A stretch of DNA of 64,000 nucleotides from Reticulitermes speratus (lineage: Eukaryota > Arthropoda > Insecta > Blattodea > Rhinotermitidae): positions 14,455,521 to 14,519,520 of the forward strand of contig JAJKFL010000042.1 in the NCBI GenBank assembly GCA_021186555.1, written 5' to 3'. This document shows, piece by piece, positions 9,901 through 21,668 of this stretch. The notes beneath the pieces are model-generated. The model was not told the origin of the DNA. It made no database searches and saw only the letters and a list, made by a program, of their open reading frames with translations. The position numbers were made by a program, and so were the translations under genes. Every line of letters starts with the position of its first letter. Within the stretch, counting starts at the first letter, position 1.

Positions 9901-12900
9901 TGACTAGCAGTCGAAACATATGTCTTTGTTGTTAGGTGGGACTAAGAAATATATTTATGTGCTTCTGGGAAGTACGTAACGGGATACAATATCTAAGTGG
10001 GGTACGATTATGGCTGTTGAATTTGACTGTGGAAAACAAAGATAACATGAATTTCGAAAATACTTGTAATCAAAACATACGCCATTTGGGCTTATGTATT
10101 TTTTTGTGACTGACCTAAACACGATTGAAACAGACGGAAGGCAAGCCTGATCTGTGTTTACCTGTAAGACTTTGCAGTTCGCGTTTCACCGATCAGTTTG
10201 TCCACTGGTACTCCCGCCAGAATGTCGTCCAGTCGCTTCTGCACGAGACGGTTGAGCACGTTCTTCAGCTGACGGTTGATGTGTGCGACGACCTTTGCCT
10301 CTGTAATGTCGATAATGTTAGTTTCTTACGTATGTTTATACTGATTCTGTACATTAAAGCATTTGAATGGCTAATTACAACAACGAATGTGTAATTCTGA
10401 TAGCATTTTTGACAATTTAATTCACGAAATTTTACCTTGGTGTTCTTGAATTTCCAAGGCACTAACAATACGCTCGTTGTCTTGTAGATAACTAACCTGG
10501 AAACAGAAAATTATTTGATGTCACATGACCGAAGTTAAGGTAACATGCATTGATCTAACTTTAAGAGTGGAAAACAAGTAATCTTTAATAATAAGATTAA
10601 GAGTTTTGGTAAAGTTATAATGTAGTATTGCAGTTAATTAATAGCTCTCTGACCGTAAGGTGCGATCCACTTGGTTGATAGACGACATCGTAGTTGATGG
10701 TCTTGAAGGCATTTGTCTGCAGTGACAGACCTACTTTCCCAGTCGCTTTCACACCCGAATTTTTCAGACTGAAAATGAGAGGACATCACAAAATAAGTTC
10801 CTACGCGGTTTGTTATTTTATGTTTTGAGAGTCGTCAGTATTGTAATTATATGCTCAGATGAAGTGACGAAGTCGTAAATATGTATTGTATCTATGGTGT
10901 TACTTAAACGGACATATTAAATTTTATGTACCAACCAAGTGCACATTATTAGTTACATATGAGTCTTAAATACGTAGCTGCGACATGTTTCGGTGCAAGT
11001 GCACCATCCTCAGGAAGCGCAGTATGCAGTTTAAAACCAGCTGCCAGTGACAAGCCACTATGTGCTTGCACCGAAACATGTCGCAGCTACGTGTTTTACA
11101 CTCTTATGTAACTAATAATGTGCATTTAGTTGGTACAGTAAATTGAATGCATTGACCTAAAAATGGACGTATTGGACAACTTAAAACAAATATTACTAAT
11201 TTTATGTTTGTGTTCTCAGGAAATTATTTTCTTAGTAATGTTGTATCTAGTTCTTTTCACACTAGGGTAAACAACGAATTATCCGAGTGACGTGTTTTAC
11301 GTTATGATAGACACTGACACTCAGCGGGGATGCCAAGGTGTCGATATGTGGTGAAATGAATTGTTTTATTTACGGAAACAAACGCTTGAGTAGGGAAATG
11401 TACAGAGAAGAAGGAATGTATGTTGGTAATACTTGTATGTAACCAAATACAGTATTTAATTTTGATCAACAATATTTAATTTAGGCGTGTGCCCTTATCC
11501 CTTCAGCGACGGTGGGCATTTAAATGAATACTTGCTCCACAGACGGAGAACATTTAAAAATCTTTCCCCCCCAAAACGCAACGCTTTACTGAAATGCCAT
11601 AAATAAGCAGACATAAAAAATATAAAAGCAAAAAAAAGTGATAGTCTCTTAAAATATCATTTATACTAAATTTTTTTTTGCTTGCGAATTTTATACGCTT
11701 GGTCAGTAAATGCAATACTTTACTAAAATTGCCGTGAAATGAAATTTTTTCCGGGATTTACAAGCAGAAACTTTAAAAGGGTATTCAGAACGTAGCGCAG
11801 AATTTGAGTGTAAATGCTTGACGTTAATATCTTTTCGCAAACCACCCTAAGTGCAGAACGTTATAAGCAGGCACTCCAGGGGGAAAAGTGAAACACAACT
11901 TCGAGCGTAATAACTCGGGTTACGGCTGATAACAAGGGACCATTCACATACCAAACTGCAGCAATGTGTTTTGTCTACGAGCCCACATCACTTCCTGCTA
12001 AGAAAAATGTACAGTGGGGAAGGAACATTTGAACAAACACGACGGCAGAGTGATAACTTCCTCTGAACAGGGACATTCAATATGTAACAATGCAGCTCAT
12101 AATGCTTGTAATGGACGTGCATGAATGTCAGCCCCTGATATGTAAGCCTTATGTACTAAAACTGCGCGAGATAATTACAGCCGTATCTCCACAGCCAGAC
12201 TGATGTCTTTTACAAGCACGCAGTGGCCAATGGCGCAGGCACAACCTTCCGCCTACGTTAACAGAAAATGCAGACGTGAATCATATCAGAATCGATTATA
12301 TTTGTCGATACATACCAGTCGATAGCGTAACATGTCAATTTTCGATATTTGCAACGATGTTCACATAGGTCGAATAGTCGGTGACAGAGTGCGCCACGAA
12401 CCGAATCGTTCACGGCGTTACTTTTCTCATTACGCAAGTGAATACTTCATGGCATACGTACCTGTGGCCTGAGGCGAAGGTAACACTTCACACTGCACAA
12501 GGAATATTTTTTACGTATTAAGATACAGAAAAGGGCCAATTTTTCAGGACGCAGCAAACCATTTTCGTTAGCCTTGAAGGGCACTCGACTTTGAGATAAA
12601 AAATATAGTGATATAATTGTAGAAAGCTCAACAGGCGAAGCAGCGACATTGCGATATCAATGCAGGTTTTCACGGGGGAGCTATTTGAATGCACTGCTGC
12701 GTAAGTCCGTGCTGGGTACGGAGACAGGCAGTGAAGGGTGAAATGGTGACTGTGAGCTGTTCGTGTTTCTAAATATTCTGGAGCAATGCACTAAAATATG
12801 TAACTATTGTAGTCATTTCTGGATAGAATTCTGAAGTTCCTGAAAATCAGGAAAGGGTGCATTTAGCAGCGAACGCTAATTATAGTATGTTGTTCTCTCT

Positions 12901-15900
12901 AGATACGATTGGGGCGCAGGCAACATCTGAATGTAATTCATATTTGTCATTTTGTATCTACAAATGTAAAAAAGACCTATGTAAATATAGCGGTAATTAC
13001 ATGAATTCGCCAGAGCTTGTAATCGGAATTTCGGCCAAGGTTTTCTTGCTGACTACTTCGAAGTTTCCTGCAACTTGTAGATCCCCGAAGTCGATGTCCA
13101 GAGCCAGGTTCAGAAACTCGAGGTTGGGGTTTGCGGATATGATGTCAATAGATGGTACACTGAGCAGCTTCAGGTTTGAAAGTTGTCTGTAATGTTACAA
13201 GAATATTACAAGTCTCCAAAACCGGAGTATGTTACTACAACGTAAATTTTTCGGCGTGTTAATTCTACCACATACATGTTTGTATTGTGTCCATAACTAT
13301 TCTATGTGCATTCTGTATTTTCGTAACTTTGAATTCTTAAATGTTGGAATTCACAAATTCAACATTAGTGGGCCAGTACTCTTGTCTCTCTTTGGAATAT
13401 TCTTTTATGGCTGTAGAGTGCTATTGATCCACGTGAAGTCACGTGCAATACAAAGCCGTTGGACACGTTTAGGAAAAAACCGTCCTGTGTTGTTTTAAAC
13501 TTTTATGTGTTTTATGTGCTATGTTGAAGTTGTAATTACTGAAGAATTTGGTAAATAAGTACGAATGTATAGGGAATATATCATGTAATTTATGGTTATT
13601 CAGGCTTACAGATATAGCCTATAAATAGTATGAATTTTCGAGGATGCGGACTTGGAGGCACATAAGCATGATATGTCTAGAAATCTAAGAGTTTGTCCAT
13701 TATTGTTTGAGTAGATTTGTGCTTCGTATGCCATGCAGTGTATCTTAAGAAGACAACAAAACAACTTACACAGATATGTCGTCGTCTATTGCAACGTGGA
13801 TGTCGTCAAGCGCCAGTTCTGGTTGTTCAGTGGCCTTCTTGATCAGTTTTGCTTCCTGCAAATGGACACGTTTCGTCTTTCTTTACAGCAGTGTAACAGA
13901 CGTTTGCTGAATGTACTGTGTATTTTATAATCGTTAGTTATTTTACCGTTGGTATGATCACTGCGGAAACTTGTATGAATAATCGATTTTTATATGTGAC
14001 GCTGCCTTAACTACTGATTTGACTGTGGTGTGAAATGGCGGGATTATCAGTTATAAAGAAATTGTATGGGCGGTCATAAACAATTTGGATGTACTTTGGC
14101 AATATTTCGTTGTTGAGAATAACGAAAATTACCTCAGTTTGGTTACCTTGGGGGGAGAGGGCGGTAACTGATAATCTTTTCTGGATCCGAAATGAATATC
14201 TCTACATTAAAAGTTCGGATCTTTACTAATACATGAATCTGGACTCTGCGTCTCGTTTGGCTAGCTCATTCTTTATCTAACACATCTGCCTACAACATAA
14301 GTGTCACGCAAGCCACAAGAATGACGATTATCTGTTACTTCGACAGGTTGGTAGAAAAGAAGTCTTCAACTCTTTGTAGGTTTTGCATCGACATTAACCA
14401 ACTAAGAAACACAATGAAGAAGCTTTGCTTATGAAGAACCCGGTACCTTTAGAATAACATTACTATGTCGGTAGCCACAAATGATTGCTTTATGAAAATG
14501 AAATTACTGCGTAACAGAAATGTTAATTGAGGTGTATGAGGCTAAAATAACCGATTGTTATAAATCATTAGTAAGGATGGGAAATTGAATTAAGGATCGA
14601 AAGAGCAGAAACGTTTTAATGGTGACGAGTGTCACTACGACGACGATGATGCTGTTGATAATGATATTTTTTAGATTTGCTGGTAATGGACGTGGTTATT
14701 CTTACCTTCTTGATTGTGGAGAAGAGTGAGTTCTGGGCGTTGTCTAGCGCCTGTTTAAGGGCAGGACTCAGAACTGAAACCAAAGGATTAAGTTTGGCAC
14801 ATTACAGAATGTTGCAACAAATTAACTAATTTCTAACTGACTGATCTGATTGGCTCGCTATGTATGTATCAATCTCTATGGACAGACCCTCTCTCCAGAA
14901 GCTAATAGTTCCTGAGCCTGTCAGAAATCGCATTACTGAAAGAGACATCACAACAAACTATTTTAGCAGTTACTTTTAGTTAGTAAATTTCACTAAGCTA
15001 ATTATGCAAACTTTGATGACACTAGAACTAACCAACATAAGACAGTAAATTGCGTATAGAGCTTTACTATTATTAAACATTTTGTTCGACCATTTATACA
15101 TCGAGATTTTTGGGTAATGGATTTAGTAGGGGGTAGTAAGCCCCTATATTTTTCAAACTAATTCATGGTTACACCAAACGATAGAGCAAGATGTACTTTC
15201 CATAATTCCATAAAATCGGGACTTAATGAACAATGTAATTAAAGTTAAGGCTTATTAAAATACATTAATTTTTTAACTATTAGCGCGAATGTTTTGTTCT
15301 GAAAGATAATCTTCTCCTTGATATTACGTAAGTATTAACGTTATACCTGACCTTCATGTGTACTAACCGTTTAAAACAGACGGTACCTTTTTGACAGACA
15401 CGTGACAAACAGAGTCGATTTACATTTCAGCGGAACGTTTTATAGTTGTTACTCGTGCATGTGACTCTATAGCTTATGCTTTAAAATTGGTTTTGTGCGT
15501 TTTATGAGGTGAGTTTACGTGAAGAGTTTTGAAGCGTATGAGTTGCAATATTGTTGACTGAGTTAACACTTTATTTTGAACATTTTATGCGTATGAATTA
15601 CACATTCTCAGTCGTATATGGAAAGTTTTATGGTAGTACTTCCACAAGAATATGACTATTGCTGTGAGTGAAGTTAATCTCTAAACTACGTTTTCATATT
15701 TATCAAATTTTCCAGTTAGAAAGCGGAAGAATGGCCAGTTGAATTGTTAAACGTTTAGGGCATAATAAGGGTTCAGTTAAAATTTTAGATTATTAACATC
15801 GCCTCAGAAGGGACCGTGCATGATCAGATGCATAGGTTTAAATAAGAGATAGTTACCAAGATTCGGCAGTACTTTTCTGGTGTTCGGAGCCGGCCTGGTG

Positions 15901-16007
15901 AGGCCTTGCAGTAGATCACCTGCTGTTCCCGGGGAGGGTTTAATAAGTCCAGCTTCTGTACCCAGAAGCAATGCTACGGCTGCGATAAGTATCGCTTGGG
16001 TCTTCAT
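6979..16007 (-). CDS. Gene A: secreted two-TULIP-domain protein with a short GLIKPxPG repeat leader
   Basis: Eleven coding exons on the minus strand: 15857-16007, 14706-14773, 13770-13855, 13001-13186, 10654-10768, 10436-10496, 10162-10300, 9177-9312, 8932-9086, 7889-8046, 6979-7152. All have GT/AG borders, and phases and sizes match gene B. The protein starts MKTQAILIAAVALLLGTEAG (signal peptide), has 2-3 degenerate 11-residue repeats, then VLPNLG. Exons 2-7 encode a takeout/JHBP-like domain (VQLSNLKLLSVPS, FGDLQVAGNF, VLNRLVQKRLDDILAGV). Exons 8-11 encode a Group-7-allergen-like domain (NLATLTRTGDISLDYD, GPSGTVGAQVGSNS, TGLGVLDW). TULIP proteins bind lipids in a hydrophobic tunnel, so an extracellular lipid carrier is inferred. 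Relative to gene B, exon 9 (after GGLK) and exon 11 (after LTWI) each lack one base, which would end the frame early. Either the second domain is decaying or these are consensus errors. With both bases restored the length would be 476 residues. Intron 4 is swollen by insertions. Confidence 0.72.
9497..9704 (-). mobile_element. tRNA-derived SINE in intron 7 of gene A
   Basis: The minus strand starts with a tRNA-like head (GGCCGGGACGGCGCAGTGGC, then B box GGGGATCGAATTCC). The body contains tatataatgggtaccgggtt and ends in a CCACCCACCCCCATCTAG segment. The head and the CCACCCACCCCC tail are shared with the SINEs at 60985 and 38040, so it belongs to the same broad family. The ends are approximate and I did not find a clear target-site duplication. 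Confidence 0.75.
10928..11136. mobile_element. 209-bp fold-back element with a decayed hammerhead-like core
   Basis: Inverted arms of about 73 bp (10928-11000 and 11064-11136) share gtaccaac, gcacattattagttacat and cgtagctgcgacatgtttcgg with a few mismatches. On the minus strand 10982-11013 reads CUGAGGA, U, GGUGC-ACUU-GCACC, GAAAC, AUGUC. This has the same layout as the motif at 6275-6319, but with G for U in the first catalytic box and a poorly paired stem I. The element lies in intron 4 of gene A. It is probably the same class as the one at 6216 but a different family. Confidence 0.6.
11137..13000. other. Unassigned insertion in intron 4 of gene A
   Basis: The equivalent intron of gene B is only about 300 bp (49053-49359), while this one exceeds 2.2 kb. 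Sequence next to the exons is alignable with gene B, but the middle, about 11250 to 12850, has no counterpart elsewhere in the window. It has a higher GC content than the surrounding intron (for example 12240-12480) and no long open frame. I could not find terminal repeats or a recognisable family. It is probably a non-autonomous transposable element or several of them. Confidence 0.4.
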
Positions 16008-17255
16008 TTTCTGGAGGTTCAGTGCCACCTTAGTAAGGTCTGCCTGTTTAGGAAGAACGAGTTAAGTTGGCCTTTACATGTGTGAGATATTTACACTAAG
16101 TTATATGAATTACAATTCAATATTTCGGACAAGGAAATACTCTCTCCAGTGTAATCTTGTCCTCTTACACATTATGATACACATTATTTTGAGGCGTAAA
16201 TCTGCATACTTACTGACATTGTTGTCTCGGACGAAATGTTCAAATTTGCAAAGAACGGAATTAATAACAAAATATTCAAAACTCGTAAATTGTTGTAGAA
16301 TTTGCTTTATAATGGGATGCGCCAATTAACACGTCTTACACTAATGGAGTGTGCTTAAAATTTTAAAAGTTTAATTAATTTTGTTGAGAATAATCGAAAG
16401 TCACATTGCCTGTATACCTGTATGTAAGGTTTCTGTGTTTTTCTTCTTCTGTTGGTGTCAAAGCAAGGGAATTATTTGTACAGCCAGGTTACATTTAACG
16501 TATTTTTGTTACGTTTTTGGCGTTGATACAGCGTGCTTTAACATTGCATCGAAATGGCTTATTACGTATTTTCGAAAAGAGTTGAGGAAATAATTGATCG
16601 ATTCAGTCCTTCAAGAAACAACAATTAGTTGTAATTTTAAATTGCTTCAAAACTGAAAACTCTGTACATATTTAACATTATTCATTCCGTGCAATTTGAG
16701 TGCAATTCATTATAAATTATAGCGCTATTGCATTTTTAATGTTGTGTGTAAGAATTTTGAATTGTTAGGTTTATACTTGTATAAATTCCTTCGTATTATC
16801 GTCTCCCTTAAGAAGGGGAACATTCGCCGGAACATGAAGGAGAAATTATGTATTTAAAAACTTGTAATTTTATACATTGTATCTGCATTTGTTGGTATTT
16901 ATAATTAATTACAATCTACACGTTTATTTTCATATATTTTCGCTTTCTATTATTAAGGTTGTTTTACCTCAATATCAATACCGCCATGCATAACCGTGTA
17001 TGAGGAACTTAATATGCTACAATCTGCTACTGGATTGAAAAAAGTTAGGAGAAACGAAGAGTATCATATTAAATTCATCCGACAAACGTGTTCCGAATTG
17101 AATAAAAAGACGGGTTTGCTCTGAAAGTTAAACAAACCATAATTTTTTTCCTCTGTATTATGAACATAAAAAAATAACGTGAAATTGTCATCCATGTTTA
17201 TCATGAACTACGTTCGTGTTATGTTCTTGTGTATAAGACTTAAATCGTATCTTAC

Positions 17256-17312
17256 CTTTCAACCGTCTCTTCCCGAAATCTGAGTTTGGTATCCGTTTAC
17301 TGCGATTTATAT
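17256..17312 (-). promoter_or_regulatory. Gene A promoter and noncoding exon 0
   Basis: On the minus strand TATAAA occupies 17306-17311. An initiator-like CTCAGA has its A at 17281, exactly 30 nt from the first T of the box. A 26-nt leader exon then ends at 17256 before GTAAGA. The partner acceptor is TTCCTAAACAG, with the ATG exon starting at 16043. That leaves 35 nt of leader before the ATG at 16007. The layout recurs at all five in-window promoters, which supports it despite there being no transcript evidence. Confidence 0.72.
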
Positions 17313-19512
17313 GGAGCTATTCAAATGAGCTCTGTGACAATAATTTCGAAATTAGATTGATTGTACTGATTACGTTTACATAACACTTATTCCAAAGAAC
17401 ACTAATTGATGTTTACAGAATCACATGATAATTACTCTTTGGAAAGGTACAGGAGATACAAAGATTTATTTTGATAAAAGAGCAATCAATCTTAACATTA
17501 AAAAAATAAGTTGATCACCTCTGATCGAATGTAATTGTATGCTGAAGTGATAAGGATAAAGCGAAAGTTAAAAAACAATATATATTTGAGACATTATCTC
17601 TATAATTTTGAAGTTCATGTGGCAACCATTTCACAATATACAGTTTGCAGAAATGCTAGTCCTTTATGAAGCCAGTCTCATGCATTAGTCGCCTTTATTG
17701 TGGTTCTTAGAGAAGTGCCTGTATTGCGTAGTCTTTCATTGACAGCTTCAAATCATATTAATTTGCATGTGTTATTATAAATTGTCGCCGATCCCAGTGG
17801 CCGTGCGGTCTAAGGCGTGGGTCTGCGGCCGCTCGCTTGCTAGGATCGTGGGTTCGAATCCCACCGGGGGCATGGATGTTTGTCTCTTGTGAGTGTTGTG
17901 TGTTGTTGTCAGGTAGAGGCCTCTGCGACGAGCCGATCCCTCGTCCAGAGGAGTCCTACCGACTGTGGTGTGTCTAAAGTGTGTGATCAAAAGAAATTAC
18001 AACCTCGACACTGAAACGGGAAAACGGAGTAGGTAGAAGAGGACGACTTAAAAAAAAATATAAATTGTCACTTTCGAAGCACATGAACAGCAAATTGTAC
18101 AGATGTGTAAATGGCAAATAGAGAAAACAGTTTTGTTGACGGTCATTACATGAGGTGAAAGAAGGGGATCTGTAACATCGCTTATAGACAACTGTAATAT
18201 CCGTTAATAATATGGCGTACTATTTGTGGCAGGGTAGATAAATATTTGTACGAAATAAAGCAAGTGGCTATTTTAAACACGTTGATCCTTAATGCCATTG
18301 ATATTATGACATTAGTGAAAGAAAAAGGAATTAATAATGACAGACAGAATTCCGACAGTTGTCATAGCATTGGTGATTTAACGAATATATTCAACATGCG
18401 TCACACAGACAGGACTCGAATTTGAATATATTTTTTGAGACCTTAGAAGAAATTCAGCAGTGTCGACGATGCTTGTATGAGTCAGACATACTTGTCAAGC
18501 TCTGTGCCTTGTGTAGCGTTAATCGTTGGCCCTCTCCTCGGTGAGTCAGAAGTGAAAGAGGCTGCTTGATGCCATCTCGAAGTGACGTTTACTTTAACTT
18601 CGTAGTACGCGTCACCAATCATCAAGCTGGGTAAGAGCACATAGATTTGGCAGAAATGTGAGAGTGGACACTTTTATTAATATCATTACAATGCTATGTA
18701 AATCCAATTACGAAGATCATGGATTCCAGTAGTCCTTAACTCGCTAAAATCTCCCAATTACTCGCATTCTAATGTGTATGGGTGGGATAGATTTTTTGTT
18801 ACGGTTCATGGCCTGTTGACGATACGTTACAAAATCTCATATTCCAGAGAACTGATACAATATTTACACACTTGTCCTGTTCAAAATACAATAAATTGTA
18901 AAGAATGAAATACAATATAACAATGTGTTTCATTAGCAACACATTTCGAAGAACAGCTCTCCGAAACGTCACTGATATGGAGTTATACTCGTATGTAGAG
19001 TTTTGTTACACTGATTTTAATCTGTGTTTCAGGTAAATTTGTCAATAAATTCTTCGACGTAGGTCTGCGCGTGCAGTTTAGTTCTGTTCTCCATCTGCCG
19101 TAGTAAAATTTAAATTCTTAGTGTTACCCTTTGTACACGCACTTATTTTAATATGTGGAGCGTTCCTAATTGCAGGCTGGGGTGGTTACGGGACCGCTGG
19201 CCACGATTATAATCTCAGTGCATTCACTTGGAAACACCAACATTATAGTTTATATAAATTATGATTAGAGATTGATACCCATGTGAGTGAGCTACTTCAT
19301 CTTGAATGCAGTGCGTGCTTTTCGTGTCACTGAATCCTGAGTTACACAGCAAAATAAAACCTTCTATATCTGATTGTTTAAGTGCCTGTAGCACATTTAT
19401 TGCTCACCATTCTTACATAAGGCACATATTAATGTGTTTTCTTAAATTACTGCAACATAAATTAAATGACATAAGCTAAGTAATTATTTTCGAATATAAT
19501 AATACTGTGATA
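17313..19512. other. Intergenic DNA between gene A promoter and R1
   Basis: No gene is seen. The stretch is the right-hand copy of the recent duplication also present at 292-2498 and contains the same SINE (17787-18058). From about 18060 onward it is also related, with more divergence, to 24300-25250 and 31450-32400. Directly after the R1 stop, on the minus strand, there is AATAAT but no perfect AATAAA within the first 50 bases, unlike R2 and R3. Confidence 0.7.
17787..18058 (+). mobile_element. tRNA-derived SINE, duplicate of the copy at 770
   Basis: Near-identical to 770-1041, with the same flanking duplication tataaattgtc at 17776-17786 and 18059-18069. Identical flanks show that this is one insertion event later copied by the segmental duplication, not two independent insertions. 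Confidence 0.9.
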
Positions 19513-21631
19513 TTAATTGTAAATCTGGAAGGAAACTACAATTCCGGGGTATGGTTTAACAAGTTCATTAACTGAGCCAGGAAGGGGTTTGGTGATTTCT
19601 CCACCGGTGCCAGGAAGAGGTTTGATCAATTCACCACCGGTGCCGGGAAGAGGCTTGATAAGTTCGCCGCCGGTGCCGGTAGGGGTTTGATTAGTTCACC
19701 ACCGTTCCGGGAAGAGGCTTGATAAGTTCGCCGCCGGTGCCAGGAAGGGGTTTGATGAGTTCTCCGCCGGTGCCGGGTAGAGGTTTGATCAGTTCACCAC
19801 CGGTGCCGGGAAGAGGCTTGATAAGTTCGCCGCCGTGCCAGGAAGGGGTTTGATGAGTTCTCCGCCGGTGCCAGGTAGGGTTTGATCAGTTCACACCGGT
19901 GCGGGAAGAGGCTTGATAAGTTCGCCGCCTGTGCCAGGAAGGGGTTTGATGAGTTCTCCGCCGGTTCCAGGTAGGGGTTTGATCAGTTCACCACCGGTAG
20001 CCGGGAAGAGGCTTGATAAGTTCGCCGCCGGTGCCAGGAAGGGGTTTGATGAGTTCTCCACCGGTGCCAGGTAGGGGTTTGATCAGTTCACCACCGGTGC
20101 CGGGAAGAGGCTTTATGAGTTCGCCGCCGGTGCCAGGAAGGGGTTTGATGAGTTCTCCGCCGGTGCCAGGTAGGGGTTTGATCAGTTCACCACCGGTGCC
20201 GGGAAGAGGCTTGATAAGTTCGCCGCCTGTGCCAGGAAGGGGTTTGATGAGTTCTCCGCCGGTGCCGGGAAGAGGCTTGATAAGTTCGCCGCCGGTGCCA
20301 GGAAGGGGTTTGATGAGTTCTCCGCCGGTTCCAGGTAGGGGTTTGATCAGTTCACACCGGTGCCGGGAAGAGGCTTGATAAGTTCGCCGCCGGTGCCAGG
20401 AAGGGGTTTGATGAGTTCTCCCCGGTTTCCAGGTAGGGGTTTGATCAGTTCACCACCGGTGCCGGGAAGAGCTGATAGTTCGCCGCCGGTGCAGAGAGGT
20501 TTGATGAGTTCACCCGTGCCGGGAAGAGGCTTGATAAGTTCGCCGCCGGTGCCAGGCAGAGGTTGATGAGTTCACCGCCGGCGGAAGGGTTTGATGAGTT
20601 CTCCGCCGGTGCCAGGTAGGGGTTTGATGAGTTCACCACCCGTGCCGGGAAGAGGCTTGATAAGTTCGCCGCCGGTGCCAGGAGGGTTTGATTAGTTCAC
20701 CACCGTGCCAGGAAGAGGCTTGATAAGTTCGCCCCTGTGCCAGGAAGGGGTTTGATAGTTCACCACCGGTGCCGGGAAGAGGTTTGATAAGTTCACCACC
20801 TGTGCCAGGAAGAGGCTTTGATAAGTTCACCACCGGTGCCTGGGAGAGGTTTGATAAGTTCACCACCTGTGCCAGGAAGAGGTTTGATAAGTTCACCACC
20901 GGTGCCTGGGAGAGGTTTGATAAGTTCGCCACCTGTGCCAGGAAGAGGTTTGATAAGTTCACCACCGGTGCCTGGGAGAGGTTTGATAAGTTCACCACCT
21001 GTGCCAGGAAGGGCTTGATAAGTTCACCACCGGTGCCTGGGAGAGGTTTGATAAGTTCACCACCTGTGCCAGGAAGAGGTTTGATAAGTTCACCACCGGT
21101 GCCTGGGAGAGGTTTGATAAGTTCACCACCGGTGCCTGGGAGAGGTTTGATAAGTTCGCCGCCTGTGCCAGGAAGGGGTTTGATGAAGTTCGCCTCCTAG
21201 TCCCCCAGGAAGAGGTTTGATGAGTCTCCGGCGGGTGCCAGGGAGAGGTTGGATAAGGTGCCACCTGTTCCTGGTAGAGGATTGATTTCAATATCTGATC
21301 CTGGAGCCGGTCTGATAAGTACATCGCCTCCACCAGGAGCTGGTTTTGTAGAGACCCCGCCTGCTCCTGGAGCTGGTTTGATTAGTGACTCGCCTGCTCC
21401 TGGAGCTGGTTTGATTAGTGACTCGCCGGACCCTGGAGCGGGCTTTGATAGACCACCATCTATTTCTGGAGCTGGTTTGGTAAGTTCAGCGCCTGTTTCT
21501 GGAGCCGGTTTTATAAGATCAGGGTTGGGTTTGACAAGTTCATGTGCTGTACCCGGTGGCGGTTTGATAAGCCCTGCCTCAGTTCCCAGAAGCAGTGCTA
21601 TGGTTACCACTAGTATCGCTTGCGTGTTCAT
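19513..21631 (-). pseudogene. R1: repeat-only secreted protein gene, frame heavily interrupted
   Basis: The minus strand starts MNTQAILVVTIALLLGTEAG, a signal peptide. Degenerate repeats follow (LIKPPPGTAHE, LVKPNPD, LTKPAPEIDGG, LIKPAPGAGES), then a 33-bp-unit array encoding GELIKPLPGTG. The family tail VVSFQIYN and a stop lie at 19513-19515. No counterpart of gene A exons 2-11 lies downstream, so the gene has one coding exon plus the noncoding exon at 23009-23047. The acceptor is CCCAAACAG before 21668. The frame changes at a dozen or more places in the array, nearly all by loss of one or two bases. That makes R1 either a dead copy or a badly resolved consensus. The intact signal peptide and promoter favour caution about calling it dead. 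Confidence 0.65.
19590..21290 (-). repeat. 33-bp minisatellite array of R1
   Basis: About 50 tandem copies of a 33-bp unit (minus-strand sense encodes GELIKPLPGTG). In the right half, copies alternate between two types (ggtgcctgggagagg and gtgccaggaagagg), giving a 66-bp higher-order period. In the left half three types rotate (ggtaggggtttgatcag, gggaagaggcttgataag, ggaaggggtttgatgag), giving about 99 bp. Copies nearest the signal peptide are the most diverged, which is usual for arrays homogenised by unequal exchange in the middle. Confidence 0.85.
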
Positions 21632-21668
21632 TTTCTCGTAGGTTCAGTGCGACGTATGTAAGTTGAGC

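Noticed and set aside
10265-10468. Single-exon minus-strand frame MLVPWKFKNTK over gene A exons 6-7
   Set aside because: It crosses a splice donor and is out of phase with exons 5 and 7; the phase giving VSYLQDNERIVSALEIQEHQ joins the neighbouring exons and is conserved in gene B.
19590-21290. CRISPR-like repeat array
   Set aside because: The 33-bp units are directly adjacent without unique spacers, code in frame, and the DNA is eukaryotic.
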